Shown here: one piece after another, positions 32,312-44,618 of the stretch
Position numbering within the stretch: position 1 is the first letter of the stretch
Layout: each line of letters opens with the position of its first letter
Assembly: GCA_948144175.1 (NCBI GenBank)
Contig: CANXME010000531.1
Location: 806,001-870,000, forward strand
Direction of reading: 5' to 3'
Length of the DNA stretch: 64,000 nucleotides
Source of the DNA: Closterium sp. NIES-65
Taxonomy: Eukaryota; Streptophyta; Zygnematophyceae; Desmidiales; Closteriaceae
The notes under the pieces: generated by a model
What the model saw: only the letters and a program-made list of their open reading frames with translations
What the model was told of the DNA's origin: nothing
Database searches by the model: none
Translations under genes and position numbers: made by a program

Positions 32312-34733
32312 TCACTTCACTCCCCCTTGCCCAGGGAAGAGAGCCATCCACAGCATGAGGTCGTCAATGCAGAGAAGCACCAGTCCTCCCACATCCTGCT
32401 CAGGCACCATGCTGACATGGGGCTGCATCCCCATTAAGGACATGCACACACCATACCGCTCAAAAGGGAGGGGTTTGGTGAGTATATCTGCTGCTTGACG
32501 GTTGGTGGGGCACCACCGGAGGATCACCTCGCCGCACGCCACCATCTCCCTGATGAAATGCCACCGAACCTGCATGTGCTTGGTGCGGCCATGCAAGCAT
32601 GCATTCTATGCAAGGGCAATGGCAGACTGATTGTTCACAAACACAGGGACACCACCAGCAAACTCATGCCCAAACTCCCCAAACAAACGCTTCAGCCACA
32701 CACCCTCTTGAATGCACTGACACAGACTGATGTACTCACTCTCAGTGGTGGACAATGCAACCACCGGCTGCCTCTTGCTCTGCCAAGAGATGGCTGCACC
32801 ATTGAGGCAATATACATAGCCGGTGTGACTCTTGCGATCAGCTGAATCTCCAGCATAATCAGCATCACTAAAGCCCACCAACTCAACCTGAGGCTTGCTG
32901 TGTGCGGGGTAGAATATACCTGACCTGACACAACCTTTCAGGTACCTTAGCACTCTCTTGGCAGCCTGCAGGTGAAATGCCTTGGGACAAGACACCACCT
33001 TGGACAGCTGTGACACTGCATAAGCAATCTGGGGCTGTGTGGTCGTGCTTGCATACATGAGAGACCCCACAATACTTTGATAGAGCTGGACCAGCTCATC
33101 TCGCAGCAAGGGCTCCGCAGCATGTGCATGCACGTCGAACCCTGTAGGGAGAGGGGTACGCACGGGGTTAGCCTCAGAAAGGCCAAAGGACTCAAGCATG
33201 TTGAGAATGTACCTCTCCTGATGAATCAAGATGCCACTCTCATCACGCTCAATCTGCACCCCCAAATAGTACTTAGCCTCCCCCAAGTCCTTCATGCGGA
33301 AACGAGAGGACAAGAGACCCTTCACCTCGTCCAGCAAGACCATGCTCGAAGACATGAGCAGAATGTCATCCACATAGAGGTAGAGGGACAGCCGGCCCTC
33401 ATGCCTCACCAAGTGGTACAAGGCGGGGTCACACTCCGACCTCTCAAACCCAAAATCCATCAGTGCCTCGTCAAACTTGAGGTACCACTGCCTTGGAGCT
33501 TGCTTTAGCCCATAGATTGATTTCCTGAGTCGGCAAACTCTGCCGGACCCATCATCAAAACCAGGGGGCTGCCTCATGTACAACTCCTCCTTCAAGACCC
33601 CATGAAGATAGGCAGTGGTCACATCCATGTGATGGATGTGAGACCCCGAGGATGCTGCCATCCCAAGGGAACCTCTCAGGGTGGTAGGTTTACCCACTGG
33701 GGTATATACCTGGTCATAGTGAACGCCTCGTGTTCGAGTGTTCCCCATGGCCACCAACCTGGACTTAGGCCTCTCAATACTCCCATCACCCATGTGCTTA
33801 TACTTCCACACCCACTGACACCTCAAGACCTCCATTCCAGGTGGCACACAAGCTGGATCAACCAGCTCAAAAGACTCGTTCACCCTATGAGACTCAAGCT
33901 CCGCACGCATGGACTCGACCCACTCAGGACGGGACAAGGCCTCCTTGACCGACTTGGGCTCATGCACCTGACCCATGAGACAGAAATCAAGCCCAAGCTC
34001 ACCCCCCTCAGCATCCACAAACATGCACTCCTCCAAGTCATGCACCTCATGATCATGCATGCAAGCATACTGTGCACTTGGTGTGAACCTTTCAGGTGGC
34101 CGGGAGATGCGTGTGGTGCGGCGCAGAGGTGAAGCCTCCCCCTGCTCCAAACTTTGCAGCTTCTCTTTCCAAGTCACTCTCTTCATGGGGGACCGTGGTG
34201 ACTTGGACAGCTGCTGCTGCAGTAGTTTGCTGCCACCTACCCACAGGAACAGGTGGTGTATGCTCCTGTGGTGGCTGCTGCGGCTTCTCTTGTTGCTGCT
34301 GCTGCCCCTGTGGCTGCTCCGGGTCATGGGCTGGTGCGTTAGGGTCAGGGGTAGAACCAGCAGTTGGTGACTCCTCATGGTGAGGTGCAGCTGCCTTTTG
34401 TTCCTCTTGCTGCTCCTCTACCTCCTCTCCAGGGTCCTCCCATGCCCCCTCAAAGATGGAAGAGGTGTAGGGATCCTGAAGGGAGCTCCCAAATGTACTA
34501 GCACCATGCTCCTTCCACCCCTTATAGCTCAGCCCCTCGTGGAAAACCACATCCCTGCTTTCCACCACCCGCTGATCCGCCACACTCCACAACATCCAAG
34601 CTTTGCTTCTCTCCGACACCACAAGAAAAATGCCCCATTGTGCCTTAGGATCCAGTTTCCTCCGTTGCTGGTCGGGCACTTTGTACTGCGCCATGCACCC
34701 CCACACTCGTGCCATGGACACACTAGGCACCTA
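32312..34733 (-). pseudogene. pol: Element G integrase end, linker, RT and RNase H
   Basis: After a TAG at 34731-34733 the frame runs through MARVWGCMAQYKVP and a Gln/Pro-rich linker to about 34092. A frameshift near 34190 leads into the RT frame (34378-32606 side): FELVDPACVPPGMEV, CQWVWKYKH, YLYVDDILLMSS, then RNase H (GFSDADYAGD, TTESEYISLC, FVNNQSAIALA). A second break near 32606 shifts to RTKHMQVRWHFIRE and TNRQAADILTKPL. Motifs are well preserved, so the damage is recent or partly sequencing error. Confidence 0.9.
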
Positions 34734-37007
34734 CCTGGTCCACATGAAGTAAGGGCTCTTGCCCCCTAGCCCCTTGCTGCCCATTCTGTTCTTAACCCAG
34801 TTGGCATATTGCACTGCTGCCCCCCACCAAGTATGGTCCAGCTGCGCATGAGCAAGCATGGATCGGGCAAGGTCAATGAGGGTCCGGTTAAGCCGCTCCG
34901 CTGCCCCATTTTGCTGCGGCGTGTAGGCAACTGAAAGCTGGTGGGTGATGCCCTTGTCTTCAAGGAAAGACTCCAGATCCTTCCCCATGTACTCCCCACC
35001 CCGATCAGACCTTAGTATCTTCACCTTCGCCCCGGCTTCCCTCTCCGCATAGCGTATCCAACGTTTGAAGACCTTGGCCACCTCATCCTTGGTTTTCACC
35101 AAGGTAACCCAACTTAGGCGGCTGAAGTCATCCAAGAAGGTGATGAAGTATTTGCTGCCCTTCTCCCTATCCGGTGTTTGCATGGGGCCACACACATCCG
35201 TGTGCACCAACTCAAGAGGTGCGGAGGCTCGAGTGGTGGAGGTAGGGAAAGAGGTCCTTGGCAGCTTCCCGGTCGTGCAATCAGGGCACTTTCTTGGCTG
35301 CCCACCACCCTCCTTGATCTCCACACCCTTCAGCTCCCCCTTCTTCACACACTCCACAAGTTGCTGCCTTCCTGCATGCCCCATGCGTAGGTGCAGCAAA
35401 TCTGCCGTCACCTGCTCCACGTCCCTCCAACGGCTGCTACAAGCGGCTTCCTTGGCTTCAACTCCATGTGCCCTCTCCACCTGAGGCACACAAACTGGAA
35501 CAAGGTATAGGCCCTTCTCTAATTTGGCTTCCATCACCACAGCTCCACCCTTGCGAACCGTGCCACCTTCCATGGTGAAGGTGCATATGTATTCTTGCCT
35601 TGCAAGTTGAGAGCATGAGAGAAGGTTGGCTGCCAAATCAGGAACATGAAGCACACCCTTCACATTCAGCACCTCCCCCTCCTTCCCCATGACGGTGATG
35701 GTGCCGATGTCGATTGCTTGCAGCGTATCTCCGCTCCCCACAATCACATTTCTAGAGTTAGGTGGGAGGGAGTGATAGGTGGTGAAGAGGTCGCGCCGAG
35801 GTACCATTCCACAGGTTGCCCCAGAGTCTAGAATGAGCTGATTGGGGTCAGCCAGCACACGACCAGCAAGCGCCGTCTCCTTCTCCAAGGATAAGAAGGA
35901 GAAACCATCATCCGATGAGTCCTCTTTTCCCTTCTTATTCTCGTTTGCCGCCGTTGCTGCCGATTTCTCTTTGCTGCCCTTCTTGTTCCATGCTCCATTC
36001 TTCATCCTCCTCTCCACCCACTCAGGCCTAGTGACAGGTGGAGCCTCTCCTGGGTACCCTTGAGGCTTCCACCCATCAGGACGGCTCCAACACTCCTTCC
36101 AAGAATGCTTCCGGTTGCATCCAGGGACGAGGCACTTGTCGAGCTCCTTCTTCTTCCCCCCACCTCCTTGCCGCTGCTGGTATTTCTTGGAGGCAGCCCT
36201 ATCCCCTGCCCCCATTCCCCCTTCAACTATTCTACCAGCATCCCGTTTGCGAGCCTCATCAGAGACCAACACCTCCCATATCCAGGACTTGGTCCATTTC
36301 TGTTGCTCAAGGTGAAGGTACTGCAGTAGGGCCTCGTTCACCTCTTGGTCCAGCCCCTGGAGTGCGGTGTAGATGATCTCCTTCTCATCTACAGTGTAGT
36401 TCAACTCCTCTAAGGCTCTCACATACTCATCCACCCTCTGGAGATACTGCACCATGGTCTCCCCATCGCCATAGTTGCGTTCCATGGTGTAGAACCGCTT
36501 CCTCCAGGTGAGTATGCTTAGCAACCCCTTTTGCAAATGTCGATCTTGAACTCTCTTCCATGCTAGTGCAGCTGCTCCTTGCTTGCCCTTCAGGTCAATC
36601 AGCATCTTTAGGAGCTCTAGTTGGCCTTCCAAGGCCCAACACAGGTACTGGAACGCTTGCTTGTCCTTGCGGTCCCATGCTTCCTGTGCCTTAAGAAGCT
36701 CCTCCGCACTAAGCCGTTGCCTTCCGGTTCGCGATGCTGCTGATCCACCTCCACTTCCCTCAGTTATGGATGAGCTAGAGGCTCCCCCAGCCCCTTCTCC
36801 CACTTGGCTAGAGACTCCAGTAGATGCCTTTCCTACATTAGCTTCAGGTCTTCGCTCCGATCCCTCCAAAACGCCTTCTAGGTCTTTGATACCTAGCCAA
36901 AGCGTAAACTGGAACCGCCATAGCGAAAAATCCGAGCCAGTGAACCTAGGAGGGCCATCTAATTTCTGGGCCATGACCAACCCTAGATCTGGAGGTCCTT
37001 CAACCAA
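34734..37007 (-). CDS. gag-pol: Element G Gag, protease and integrase
   Basis: 757 codons, open. The gag start is MVEGPPDLGLVMAQKLDGPP (PBS lies just upstream); a gag UBN2-type region includes WKRVQDRHLQKG and VQYLQRVDEYVRAL. A zinc knuckle with CX4CX3HX4C spacing (CLVPGCNRKHSWKEC) follows near residue 295. Then come protease LILDSGATCGM, pre-integrase LLHLRMGHAGRQ with CPDC, and integrase core HTDVCGPM, LRSDRGGEYMG, TPQQNGAAERLNRT. It ends at TAG 34731-34733, after which the sequence goes on in the same frame. Confidence 0.92.
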
Positions 37008-37050
37008 TTCGAAATATGATGAAAAGAGGGAATGTCGCAGGCCTAACCAG

Positions 37051-37062
37051 CTCTGATACCAC
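37051..37062 (-). other. Primer-binding site of G
   Basis: TGGTATCAGAGC on the minus strand, one base from the LTR end: the canonical initiator tRNA-Met PBS. Confidence 0.92.
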
Positions 37063-37582
37063 TGATGGAAAGCGAGCGAATCTGGAGAGCGTACAAGAGA
37101 TTAAGTCCGCCGACGTCGACGGAACATTGCGTGCAGCTCACGTAATCTTAAACTATGAGCAGGTACGCGTTAGAAAGGTCTTAATCTCTACTTTCCAGAA
37201 TGGTAACGCACGCTTTCAACAAAGATCTAGGCCGATCGCTATCGCGATCTAAGTGCGAAGGTGTATCCTGGCGGAATTACTAGGCAGCCATGGATTAGTT
37301 CAAGAAAGTAGCTTTAGCAAGAGTTCAGATCTGAAAAGTGACGAGTTGTTCAAACCCTACCAGCCCAACCCTCGCCCTACAACAATCCCCAACAACCCAC
37401 GGTGCTAAACTAGCAACACCAAAGCTGTTGTAGTGAATAGCAAAGGTTTGTTGGTGCTTGTTGGGTGCGAGATCAATTCCAGCCCGCAACAAGTCTAACC
37501 ACCACATTTTGCCCAAACCCTTAGCCCACAACCAGCTAGAGCAAAATACCACAACCACCTACACAATCCTACACAATCAACA
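37063..37582 (-). repeat. 5' LTR of element G
   Basis: It matches 31752-32261 with a few substitutions and one 10-bp tandem duplication near its right end. Confidence 0.94.
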
Positions 37583-37587
37583 TCAGC

Positions 37588-40486
37588 AACCAGGCTAGCA
37601 GCGTAGTCTAGACGACAGGTGGCAGCAAAGTCGACAAGCTCAGCAACTAAGGCAGACGCAGCAGCAGACTCAAAGGAAGGGTCAGTGACAACAGTAGCCA
37701 GGAGACGCGTCACAATAGGACTGGCAGCACGAAGAGAGTCTGACCCAGGGTCAGCAAGAGCAGGAAGAGAGGAAGCAGGAGGAGACGGCAGTGGGACACG
37801 CTGTGGAGCAGTGGACGGACGAAGCACCATCCGGTGAGTGCCTGGGACAGCAGGAAGCACTAACGCTGGACACGACTACCAGTGAGAGCAGTACGGACAG
37901 GCAACGCAGGACGAGACTCAGGCTCACGACGCTCAGTAAGACCTCCAGTCCGACCAGTGTAAGGAGCAGGACTAGGGAGAGAGGAGGTAGACAGTAATTG
38001 CGACTGCAGCTGGACAGACGGAGGACATGCTAAGGAGGGAGGAGGACAAGGAGGAGGGAGCTGACCAAGAACCTGCTGAAGGAGCGGAACGAAGTACGGC
38101 CGTGACCGTGCAGCGACAGCAGAACCAGCAGGGACACCCGCACCAGGGTCCGCAGCACCAGCAGCAGCTCCAACACCTGGGTCCGCAGCTTCAGTAGCAG
38201 CTCCAACACCGGGGTTCTCAGCACCAGCAGAAGCGCCAACGCTCGGGTCCGCAGCACCAGCATCAGCTCCAACGCCCGGGTCCGCAGCACCAGCAGCAGC
38301 TCCAACGCCCGGGTCCGCACCACCAGCAGCAACGCCCACGACAGCGGGGTCCGCAACACGAGGCACGCCACTCCGAAGAGTGCAGCGCCGCTCGTACCAC
38401 TCACGGATCCGCTCACGGGAGGGGAGCTCCCGACTGGGAGGAGAAGCACTAGCACCAGTCCCAGTAGCACGCCCGGCTCCAGCGGCACCTCTCCTGAGGC
38501 TGCAGTACTGTAAGTATCACCCACGCAGCTGCTCCGAGGAGAGGGCTCCTCCAGGTGTAGGACTCCCAGGCCCAGTACCTCCAGACCCAGAACCCCCAGA
38601 CTCCGGACTCTGCGGCTCAGCACCCCGAAGCTCAGCACCCCCAAGCTCAGCACCCCCAGGCTCCACACCCCCAAGCTCAGCACCCCCAGGCTCAGTACCC
38701 TCAAGCTCAGCACCCCCAGGCTCCACACCCCCAGGCTCCACACCCCCAGCTCCACACCCCCAGGCTCAGCACCCCCAGGCTCAGCACCCCCAGCAGGACG
38801 AGAGTCGACAGCTACCTCAACAGGCGCAACCGGGTCTACCTGAGACACACCTGAGGGAGCGGCACCCTGAGGAGGGAGGGGGTCTACAACAGCAGCACCT
38901 GGTGCGAGGAAGAGAGGCGGGGGAGGGAGCGGGGCAGTGCGGTAGGGGAAGAGGCGGTAGTAGGGGACGGACTCGTCAAGAGTGACGTCCTGAGAGGGCA
39001 AGACTCGGCGCGAGGTGGCGTGGTAAAACTGCCAACCAGACGCGTTCGGGACAAAGCCGAGGAAGACGCAGGGAACAGCACGGGAGGAGAGCTTGTCCGC
39101 AGACGTATCTCGGACAAAAGCTCGAGATCCCCAGACCCGGAAACGCGACGCATTGCCAACCTCCCCTGTCCACAGCAGCGTGGGCGAGGTCTCCGGCAAG
39201 GAGACACGGGGCCAGAGGTTGAGCTGATGCGCAGCGTACCGGACCGCAAACGGCCACAGAAAGTGGGGGGCAGCCGCATGGATCAAGGAGGTACGGGCGA
39301 CCTCCATGACCAGGCCAATGCGGCGCTCCGCAACCCCATTCTGCTGTGGAGAGGCCGGAAGCGTGAACGACTGCTCAATGCCGTGCTCAGCACAGTAGGC
39401 TGCCAAGAGGTCGGAGGAGAACTCACCACCTCTGTCAGAGTGCAAGCGCAGGACAGGAAAGTCCGAGTGAAAACGCTCGCTAAGCTGGAGACGGGCTCTG
39501 CGGTTCCAAGGGATCAAGACATCAGGGACCTCACCCTTGGTGCGCAAGGGGAAGACCGAGGTGTAGCGCGAGTCGTCGTCAACAACGATCAGGAAGTACC
39601 TCTCCTGACCCTGACCACGGACGCGGGCTGGGCCCCACACGTCCATGTGGAGCGTCTGCAAGGGAGCAGTCGTCGGGGGAAACGAGGAGGAGTGAGGAGC
39701 GGCGCGCTGCCGTCCCTCGACACAGGGAAGACAGGTAGGAGCAGATGAGGGTGGGAGGGGAGGAAGGACCCTGGGCAGGCCAGAGACAAGGTACCGGGAG
39801 TGCATGGCACGAAGCCGCTGCACAGACGGGTGACCAAGGCGGTGGTGCCAGAGGACAGTCTCGTGTGCTAGAGAGCGACACGAGCAGGGGGCCGACAGCT
39901 GACCTGACGCGGACGTAGACGCAGAAGCAGCAACCTGAGGGGACTCAGTAGTCAGTGTGTACAGGTCCGACCCCGGCTGCCGAGTGAAGGTAGCCAAGTG
40001 ACGGCCCGTACGAGCACACGTACAGTGTGTCACGCGCTCGTAGGCAGGGGTGAACTGGTGAACACCCCCGTCCTGGAGCGCACATCCTGCCACCAAGTTC
40101 GTAGAGAACGAGGGGATGTGGAGACCTGACAGTGTGCCCGACGGGACCGCAGGACAGGGAAGGACAGTGGAAGAGGTCGCAATGACCGGACCCCTAGAGG
40201 GGTCAGCAAGGGAGACAGCAACTGGCCGAGCAAGCGGCTCAAGGGCAGTGCGGTCACGAAAGAAGCAGCGAGAAGCACCTGAGTCCAGTGTGAAGGTGTG
40301 CAGTGCTGCAGTCGACTCAGTACCAAGGGGGGCAGACACACAAGCACCTAGAGCGGCTGCCTCACCAGCACCTGGGGTAGCCGACACGCGAGTACCTGGA
40401 GCGGCAGACGCACTGGCCCTAATGCCCGGGTCGGGCGGCACACACAAGTACTCAGCACCCTCTCCACTAGTAGACATCACATACAT
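37588..40486 (-). pseudogene. pol: Element E protease, integrase and linker
   Basis: The frame at 40486 reads to protease TFTLDSGASRCFF, pre-integrase TRQPGSDLYTLTT, HHCC (WHHRLGHPS...CLPC), and integrase core (MDVWGPARV, LHSDRGGEFSS, PQQNGVAERR). The AEPGG/GAADPGVG linker (38100-38850) changes frame at least twice. The part at 37588-37860 (AELVDFAATCRLDYAASLVAD) joins to 31751 across G. Integrase motifs are intact. Confidence 0.88.
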
Positions 40487-41782
40487 AGCAGATAGAATAG
40501 CATCAAAGTCTAGAGCATAGATATCAATCCCCTTCTTCAGGAGATCAATCCAGCGGGGCAGCTCAGTGGCCTGAGGGAACTGAACACGCCAAGCGTCGTC
40601 GAGACGAGCGAAGCAGCTCTGTGTGGCGTGCGGTCGTCCACACTGCTAACCAGTGCGGTCACCAGTGCGAATGACGTACGTGCAGCTAAGACCACCCCCA
40701 CCCCCGTGCTAAGAGTACCACTCACGGACCTCCTGGGGCGAAGGAGTGTGCTGCTGGCCCTGGCCACCGCCAGCGCCTCCACGGCCACCACCACCGCCGC
40801 CACCTCCTCGACCACCCCAACCCCTGCCGCCGCCTCATCCACCGCCACCCCAACCACCGACTCCGCCCCTGCCACCTCCCCCGCCGCTGCCGCCACCACC
40901 CCCACCGCCGCCACTAATCCCCCCAGTCGTGCCACCACCCCCGCCGCCTCCACCGCCCCCACCGCCGCCTCCCCCGCCGTCACCACCACCACCCTTGCCC
41001 CCTTTGCCCTTGCCGCTGCGGCGCCCGCTCAAAGCAGACATAGCGCCGACCTTCTCAGCACCAAGAAGGTCGACAGCAGCAGCAGAGGCAACAGAGGGAA
41101 GAAGGGGGGAAGGAGAACACCCCTCAAAGAACGGGGTTCGGGGGTCGCCACGAGAGGCACCTACAGCGACTATGCTAGTCTCAGCTGCAAGCAGTTCCTT
41201 CTCGAGGAGGGCAATGGTGAGCTCAGTGGGGCAGCAAGCTAGGAAGTGGTCCCTGACAGCACGAAGTGTGTCAGGGAGGCGGGTGACTAGGTGGTAGAGA
41301 GTGAGCCAGAGTGGAGGGGGGTGCGTGGCAAGGAACTCAGCGGGCATGGCGGCACGGAAGCGGGCCTCACTAGTACGGAGGTGCGTGATGAGGTCAGCGA
41401 CTGTGTGAAAAGAGGCCAGGTCGGGAAACAGGTAGGTAAGGGAGAGACGGCCTAGTGCGGCAGAGGCAGGTGAGGAGTAGCGAGCAACTACAGCTGTGTA
41501 CAGTGCCTGTGCAGTCTTGTGCTGGCCAAAGTGCTCGCGTTCGTCTATCGGCAGGGAGTTGCGAATAGCGAAGCGAGCGTGGGCATCACGAGTCTGCCAC
41601 TGTGAGCGAGCAGTGTTGTCAGCAGTAGGAGCAGGGGCAGTGACATGGCCTAGGGTGTGATCGTACAGTGAGATGTCATCCTTGGCTGTGAGCTGTAGGT
41701 AGAGGTGCAGGTCATCTAGCCAGGTGTCAAACTTCACTGGGCGGCCCTCAGCATCAAAAGCTAGAACCTGTGGGCTAGCCAT
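40487..41782 (-). pseudogene. gag: Element E gag, with stops in the C-terminal part
   Basis: ATG 41782 opens MASPQVLAFDAEGRPVKFD; the capsid region and ASRGDPRTPFFEGCSPSP are open to a TGA in the glycine-rich tail at 40835. Further stops follow at about 40708 and inside the zinc-knuckle candidate (TG-stop-QCGRPHATQSC, a TAG near 40648). Here the NPPP-like tract is NAT-type and not a long G run, so no slippage break is seen. Confidence 0.85.
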
Positions 41783-41819
41783 AGGAGCAGTAGAAGTAGC
41801 AGTAGTAGCAGTAGAAGAA

Positions 41820-42480
41820 GCAGTTACGGCGGCTCAGTTCGGGCAGGGCGGCGCTGCTCGGGTGGGGCGGCTCGGGTGGGGCGGCTCGGTTCGGGTCGGG
41901 TCGCGCGGCTCGGCTGGGTTCGCGCGGCTCGGCTCGGGTCGCGCGGCTCGGGTCGCGCGGCTCGGTTCGGTCGCGCGGCTCGGTTCGCCCCGGGCTGTGG
42001 TGGTACCAGGCCGCTCGGGGCCTGTAGGGACGGTGGGCGTGGGGCCAACGGGGCCGTTTGGGGCCTTAGAGAGGTGAGCGCGGGCCGTTCGGGGCCTTTT
42101 AGGGGTCGACGGGGCCGCTAGGGAGGTAAGCGCGGGGCCGTTCGGGGCCGTTTAGGGGTCGACGGGGCCGCTAGAACGGTGAGTGCGGGGCCTAACGGGG
42201 CCACTAGGGGCCGACGTGGCCGTTTGGGGCCGCTAGGGAGGTAAGCGCGGGGCCGTTCGGGGCCTTTTAGGGGTCGACGGGGCCGCTAGGGAGGTAAGCG
42301 CGGGGCCGTTTAGGGGTCGACGGGGCCGCTAGGACGTTGAGCGCGGGGCCTAACGAGGCCACTAGGGGCCGACGGGGCCGTTCTGGGCCGCTAGGGAGGT
42401 AAGCGCGTGGGCCGTGAGGGGCCTCTAGGGGCGGGCCGTCAGTGCCTTAGGTGGCCGTGAAAAAACCGAGGCGCCCTAGG
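41820..42480 (-). repeat. GC-rich tandem-repeat leader of element E
   Basis: GGCTCGGGTCGCGC units (41830-41990) pass into GGGGCCGCTAGGGAGGTAAGCGC units (42050-42420). Same place as in B and C, with a different sequence. A TAGG tetranucleotide run follows at 42476-42510. Confidence 0.82.
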
Positions 42481-42555
42481 TAGGTAGGTAGTTAGGTAGG
42501 TAGGTAGTGGTGGGCCCTTAACAGTTTGGTCCTAGGAAGGACCTGCTCTACACCA

Positions 42556-42690
42556 TGTTGAAAGAACTGAACAGGAATGAATGAACTAAGAGTGAAAACA
42601 TTACAAATACCTAACCCTAGAATTGTGTACCCCCTACAGGCTAACCCACTGTAGCCTAAACAAGCACAACAACATATATAATGTTTGACA
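42556..42690 (-). repeat. 5' LTR of element E
   Basis: 135 bp, three substitutions from the 3' copy. PBS TGGTGTAGAGCAGG lies directly outside it on the minus strand. Confidence 0.94.
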
Positions 42691-43600
42691 ACATGCACGA
42701 AGCGAAGCAAGTAGATCGCTACGTGGGGGGCTTGAAGTCATAACTCTTGCATATGATTCTCGTACGCGTGATCGCGAACTTCAGTGAAATCATGGCGCTC
42801 GCCGAGAAAATCGATATCCTACGCTGACCGAGGCCGGGATCCTATCACTACTGCGAACACAGTTGGGGAACAATCGAGCATGCCGCGGTATATGTCGTTG
42901 CGACAAATGAAGTTGTCGCACCGTTTCAAGGACGGTGATTCGCGTGCAACAGGCCGGGCCATCACAAAAGTGAGTGTTTTGAGGAGCAGAAACGCCGAGG
43001 AGCAAAGCAGGGGATAAAGTCTGGAAGGCAGGGAAACACCAATAGTTAGTAGAGTACGAGCACACTACTGACGTGACTAACTGCTCGCCCTACCCTACTG
43101 ACCCTCACCAAGTGATTGTACCATTTCACATTATCGATCGGGCACGGCTGAATAAGGAGGCTACAACGAAAAATTACCCAGTACTGATTTACGAGAAAAT
43201 ATAGGGGACAGCAGTGAAGGTTTTCATCGACGGAGGGGCTATCCGCGACTGTGAGGAAGCTACAACTGACACTTAGCCGCTGTTTGCCTGAGAACGACGC
43301 ACGACTCGTCGATGGCACACTAATGGCAATATGGGAAAATGTGGACAGGGTAAAGATTCACGGCGGGGGACATTTCGGTTTTACAGAGGAGATGCCCGCG
43401 ACAACACTAGATGGGACCGACATATTACTGGGATGAGATTGGCTACTACAGCATAACTTGCAAATCGACTGGACGACAGGTAGCTGCACTCTCCGAAGCG
43501 GGGGCAATTGGGTCTCTCTATCTCGCTGGCCATCGCCCGAGTCTTCAACGGTCCACGTCAATGCCATCACAATTAAACGAGCTGTCGCATCAGGAGCCAA
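42691..43600 (+). pseudogene. F gag remnant and gypsy protease part
   Basis: After E the sequence resumes with MHEAKQVDRYVGGL, a gypsy gag motif, and later holds DGTDILLG-stop-DWLLQHNLQIDW (43420-43470), the conserved end of gypsy retropepsins (GMDWL); TGG has become TGA. Many stops and shifts. Confidence 0.72.
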
Positions 43601-44618
43601 GTGGGAACGATACGATCCTCATGGTCATCGGTTGGCCGATGAAAATGACACATTTCGTAGCATGCAAGAAATTAATCTCAGCTAAAGAAATAGCTCGGCT
43701 CTTCATCATCATCGACGTTCGCCTGCATGGGATACCAGCGGCGATGATCAGCGACTGCAACACGAAATTTACCAGCAACTTCTAGACAAACCTGTGGCAT
43801 CAGTTCGGCACTTCAATCCAGTTCAGCTCATTGTACCACCCCGAAACCAACTAATAGACCGAGCGCGCCAATCAAACCATGGAGTAGTTGATTCGCGCCA
43901 CATGTGACGAAACGGCAATATGGGAGCAGCAACTGCCACCCATCGAGTTCGCACACAAACTCGCCATCCGCCACCACCCAACAGTAACCGTTTTACCTCA
44001 ATTACAAACAAAAACTTACACTACCCATCACGCCGAATCCGAACAACCCCATCCCACGTGAACATCAGTTCGCTGAAATATTACACGCAGCTCGGACCTG
44101 AGGAACAAACGCAATAAAAAAAACAAATATCATCGCTAAGCGCAATGGTGATCATCACCGTCGCCCTGTTACTCACCAGCCTGACGACCTGATTTTATTC
44201 ACACCCAGACCCTTCGCATGGCCATTACTCCCAAATTTCGCATCAGTAACATGATTACCATCTTAACAACACACCTCCTCCTCCCTGCTGACTAGTACGG
44301 TAGCCCCTCCTTCCACATCAGTCTCCTCCACCCCTACGTTCCGTCAACTACCACGCGGCCGACCATCCAGCATGGCACGACCGCCATTGAGCCGATCATC
44401 GCACCGGGAAAAAAAAGTATGTCACTGAGTACGCAACTCACGTAGAGCCCGACACATCGAGTTTCTGATTCGCCGGAATGACTGAACACCAACTGAAGAC
44501 AGCTGCCCCCCCTTGAAAAAAACCGAAATCCAACCCGTCTTCACCGAGTATCCGAGCAGCCGGAATTTTCGCGACATCTACGCGCTTTCATAAGGGCCTC
44601 CCTTGGGGAGGGGGGTAA
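43573..44618 (+). pseudogene. F integrase remnant, RT deleted
   Basis: An open stretch to about 43785 reads MVIGWPMKMTHFVACKK, then DVRLHGIPAAMISDCNTKFTS and, past stops, SLYHPETN, TERANQTME: the catalytic core of a Ty3/gypsy integrase. It follows the protease part almost directly, so about 2 kb of RT and RNase H was lost. 43900-44618 is a poorly readable integrase C-terminal region with a PPT (GAGGGGGGTAA) at its end. Confidence 0.78.

Larger units (their letters stand above)
31752..37582 (-). mobile_element. Copia element G (different lineage), nested in E
   Basis: LTRs at 31752-32261 (510 bp) and 37063-37582 (520 bp; the extra 10 bp is a CTACACAATC duplication). Target-site duplication TCAGC at 31747-31751 and 37583-37587. 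PPT AAGGGGGAG and PBS TGGTATCAGAGC are canonical. About seven substitutions separate the LTRs. Its proteins are unlike the B/C/D/E family and closer to Tnt1-type copia. Confidence 0.95.
29640..42690 (-). mobile_element. Copia element E, nested in F and split by G
   Basis: 135-bp LTRs at 29640-29774 and 42556-42690 with three base differences. Target-site duplication ACATG. The interior has the same plan as B: PPT, 3' UTR, pol (30009-31751 and 37588-40486), gag to 41782, repeat leader and PBS TGGTGTAGAGCAGG next to 42556. G sits inside the linker between integrase and RT. Confidence 0.95.
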
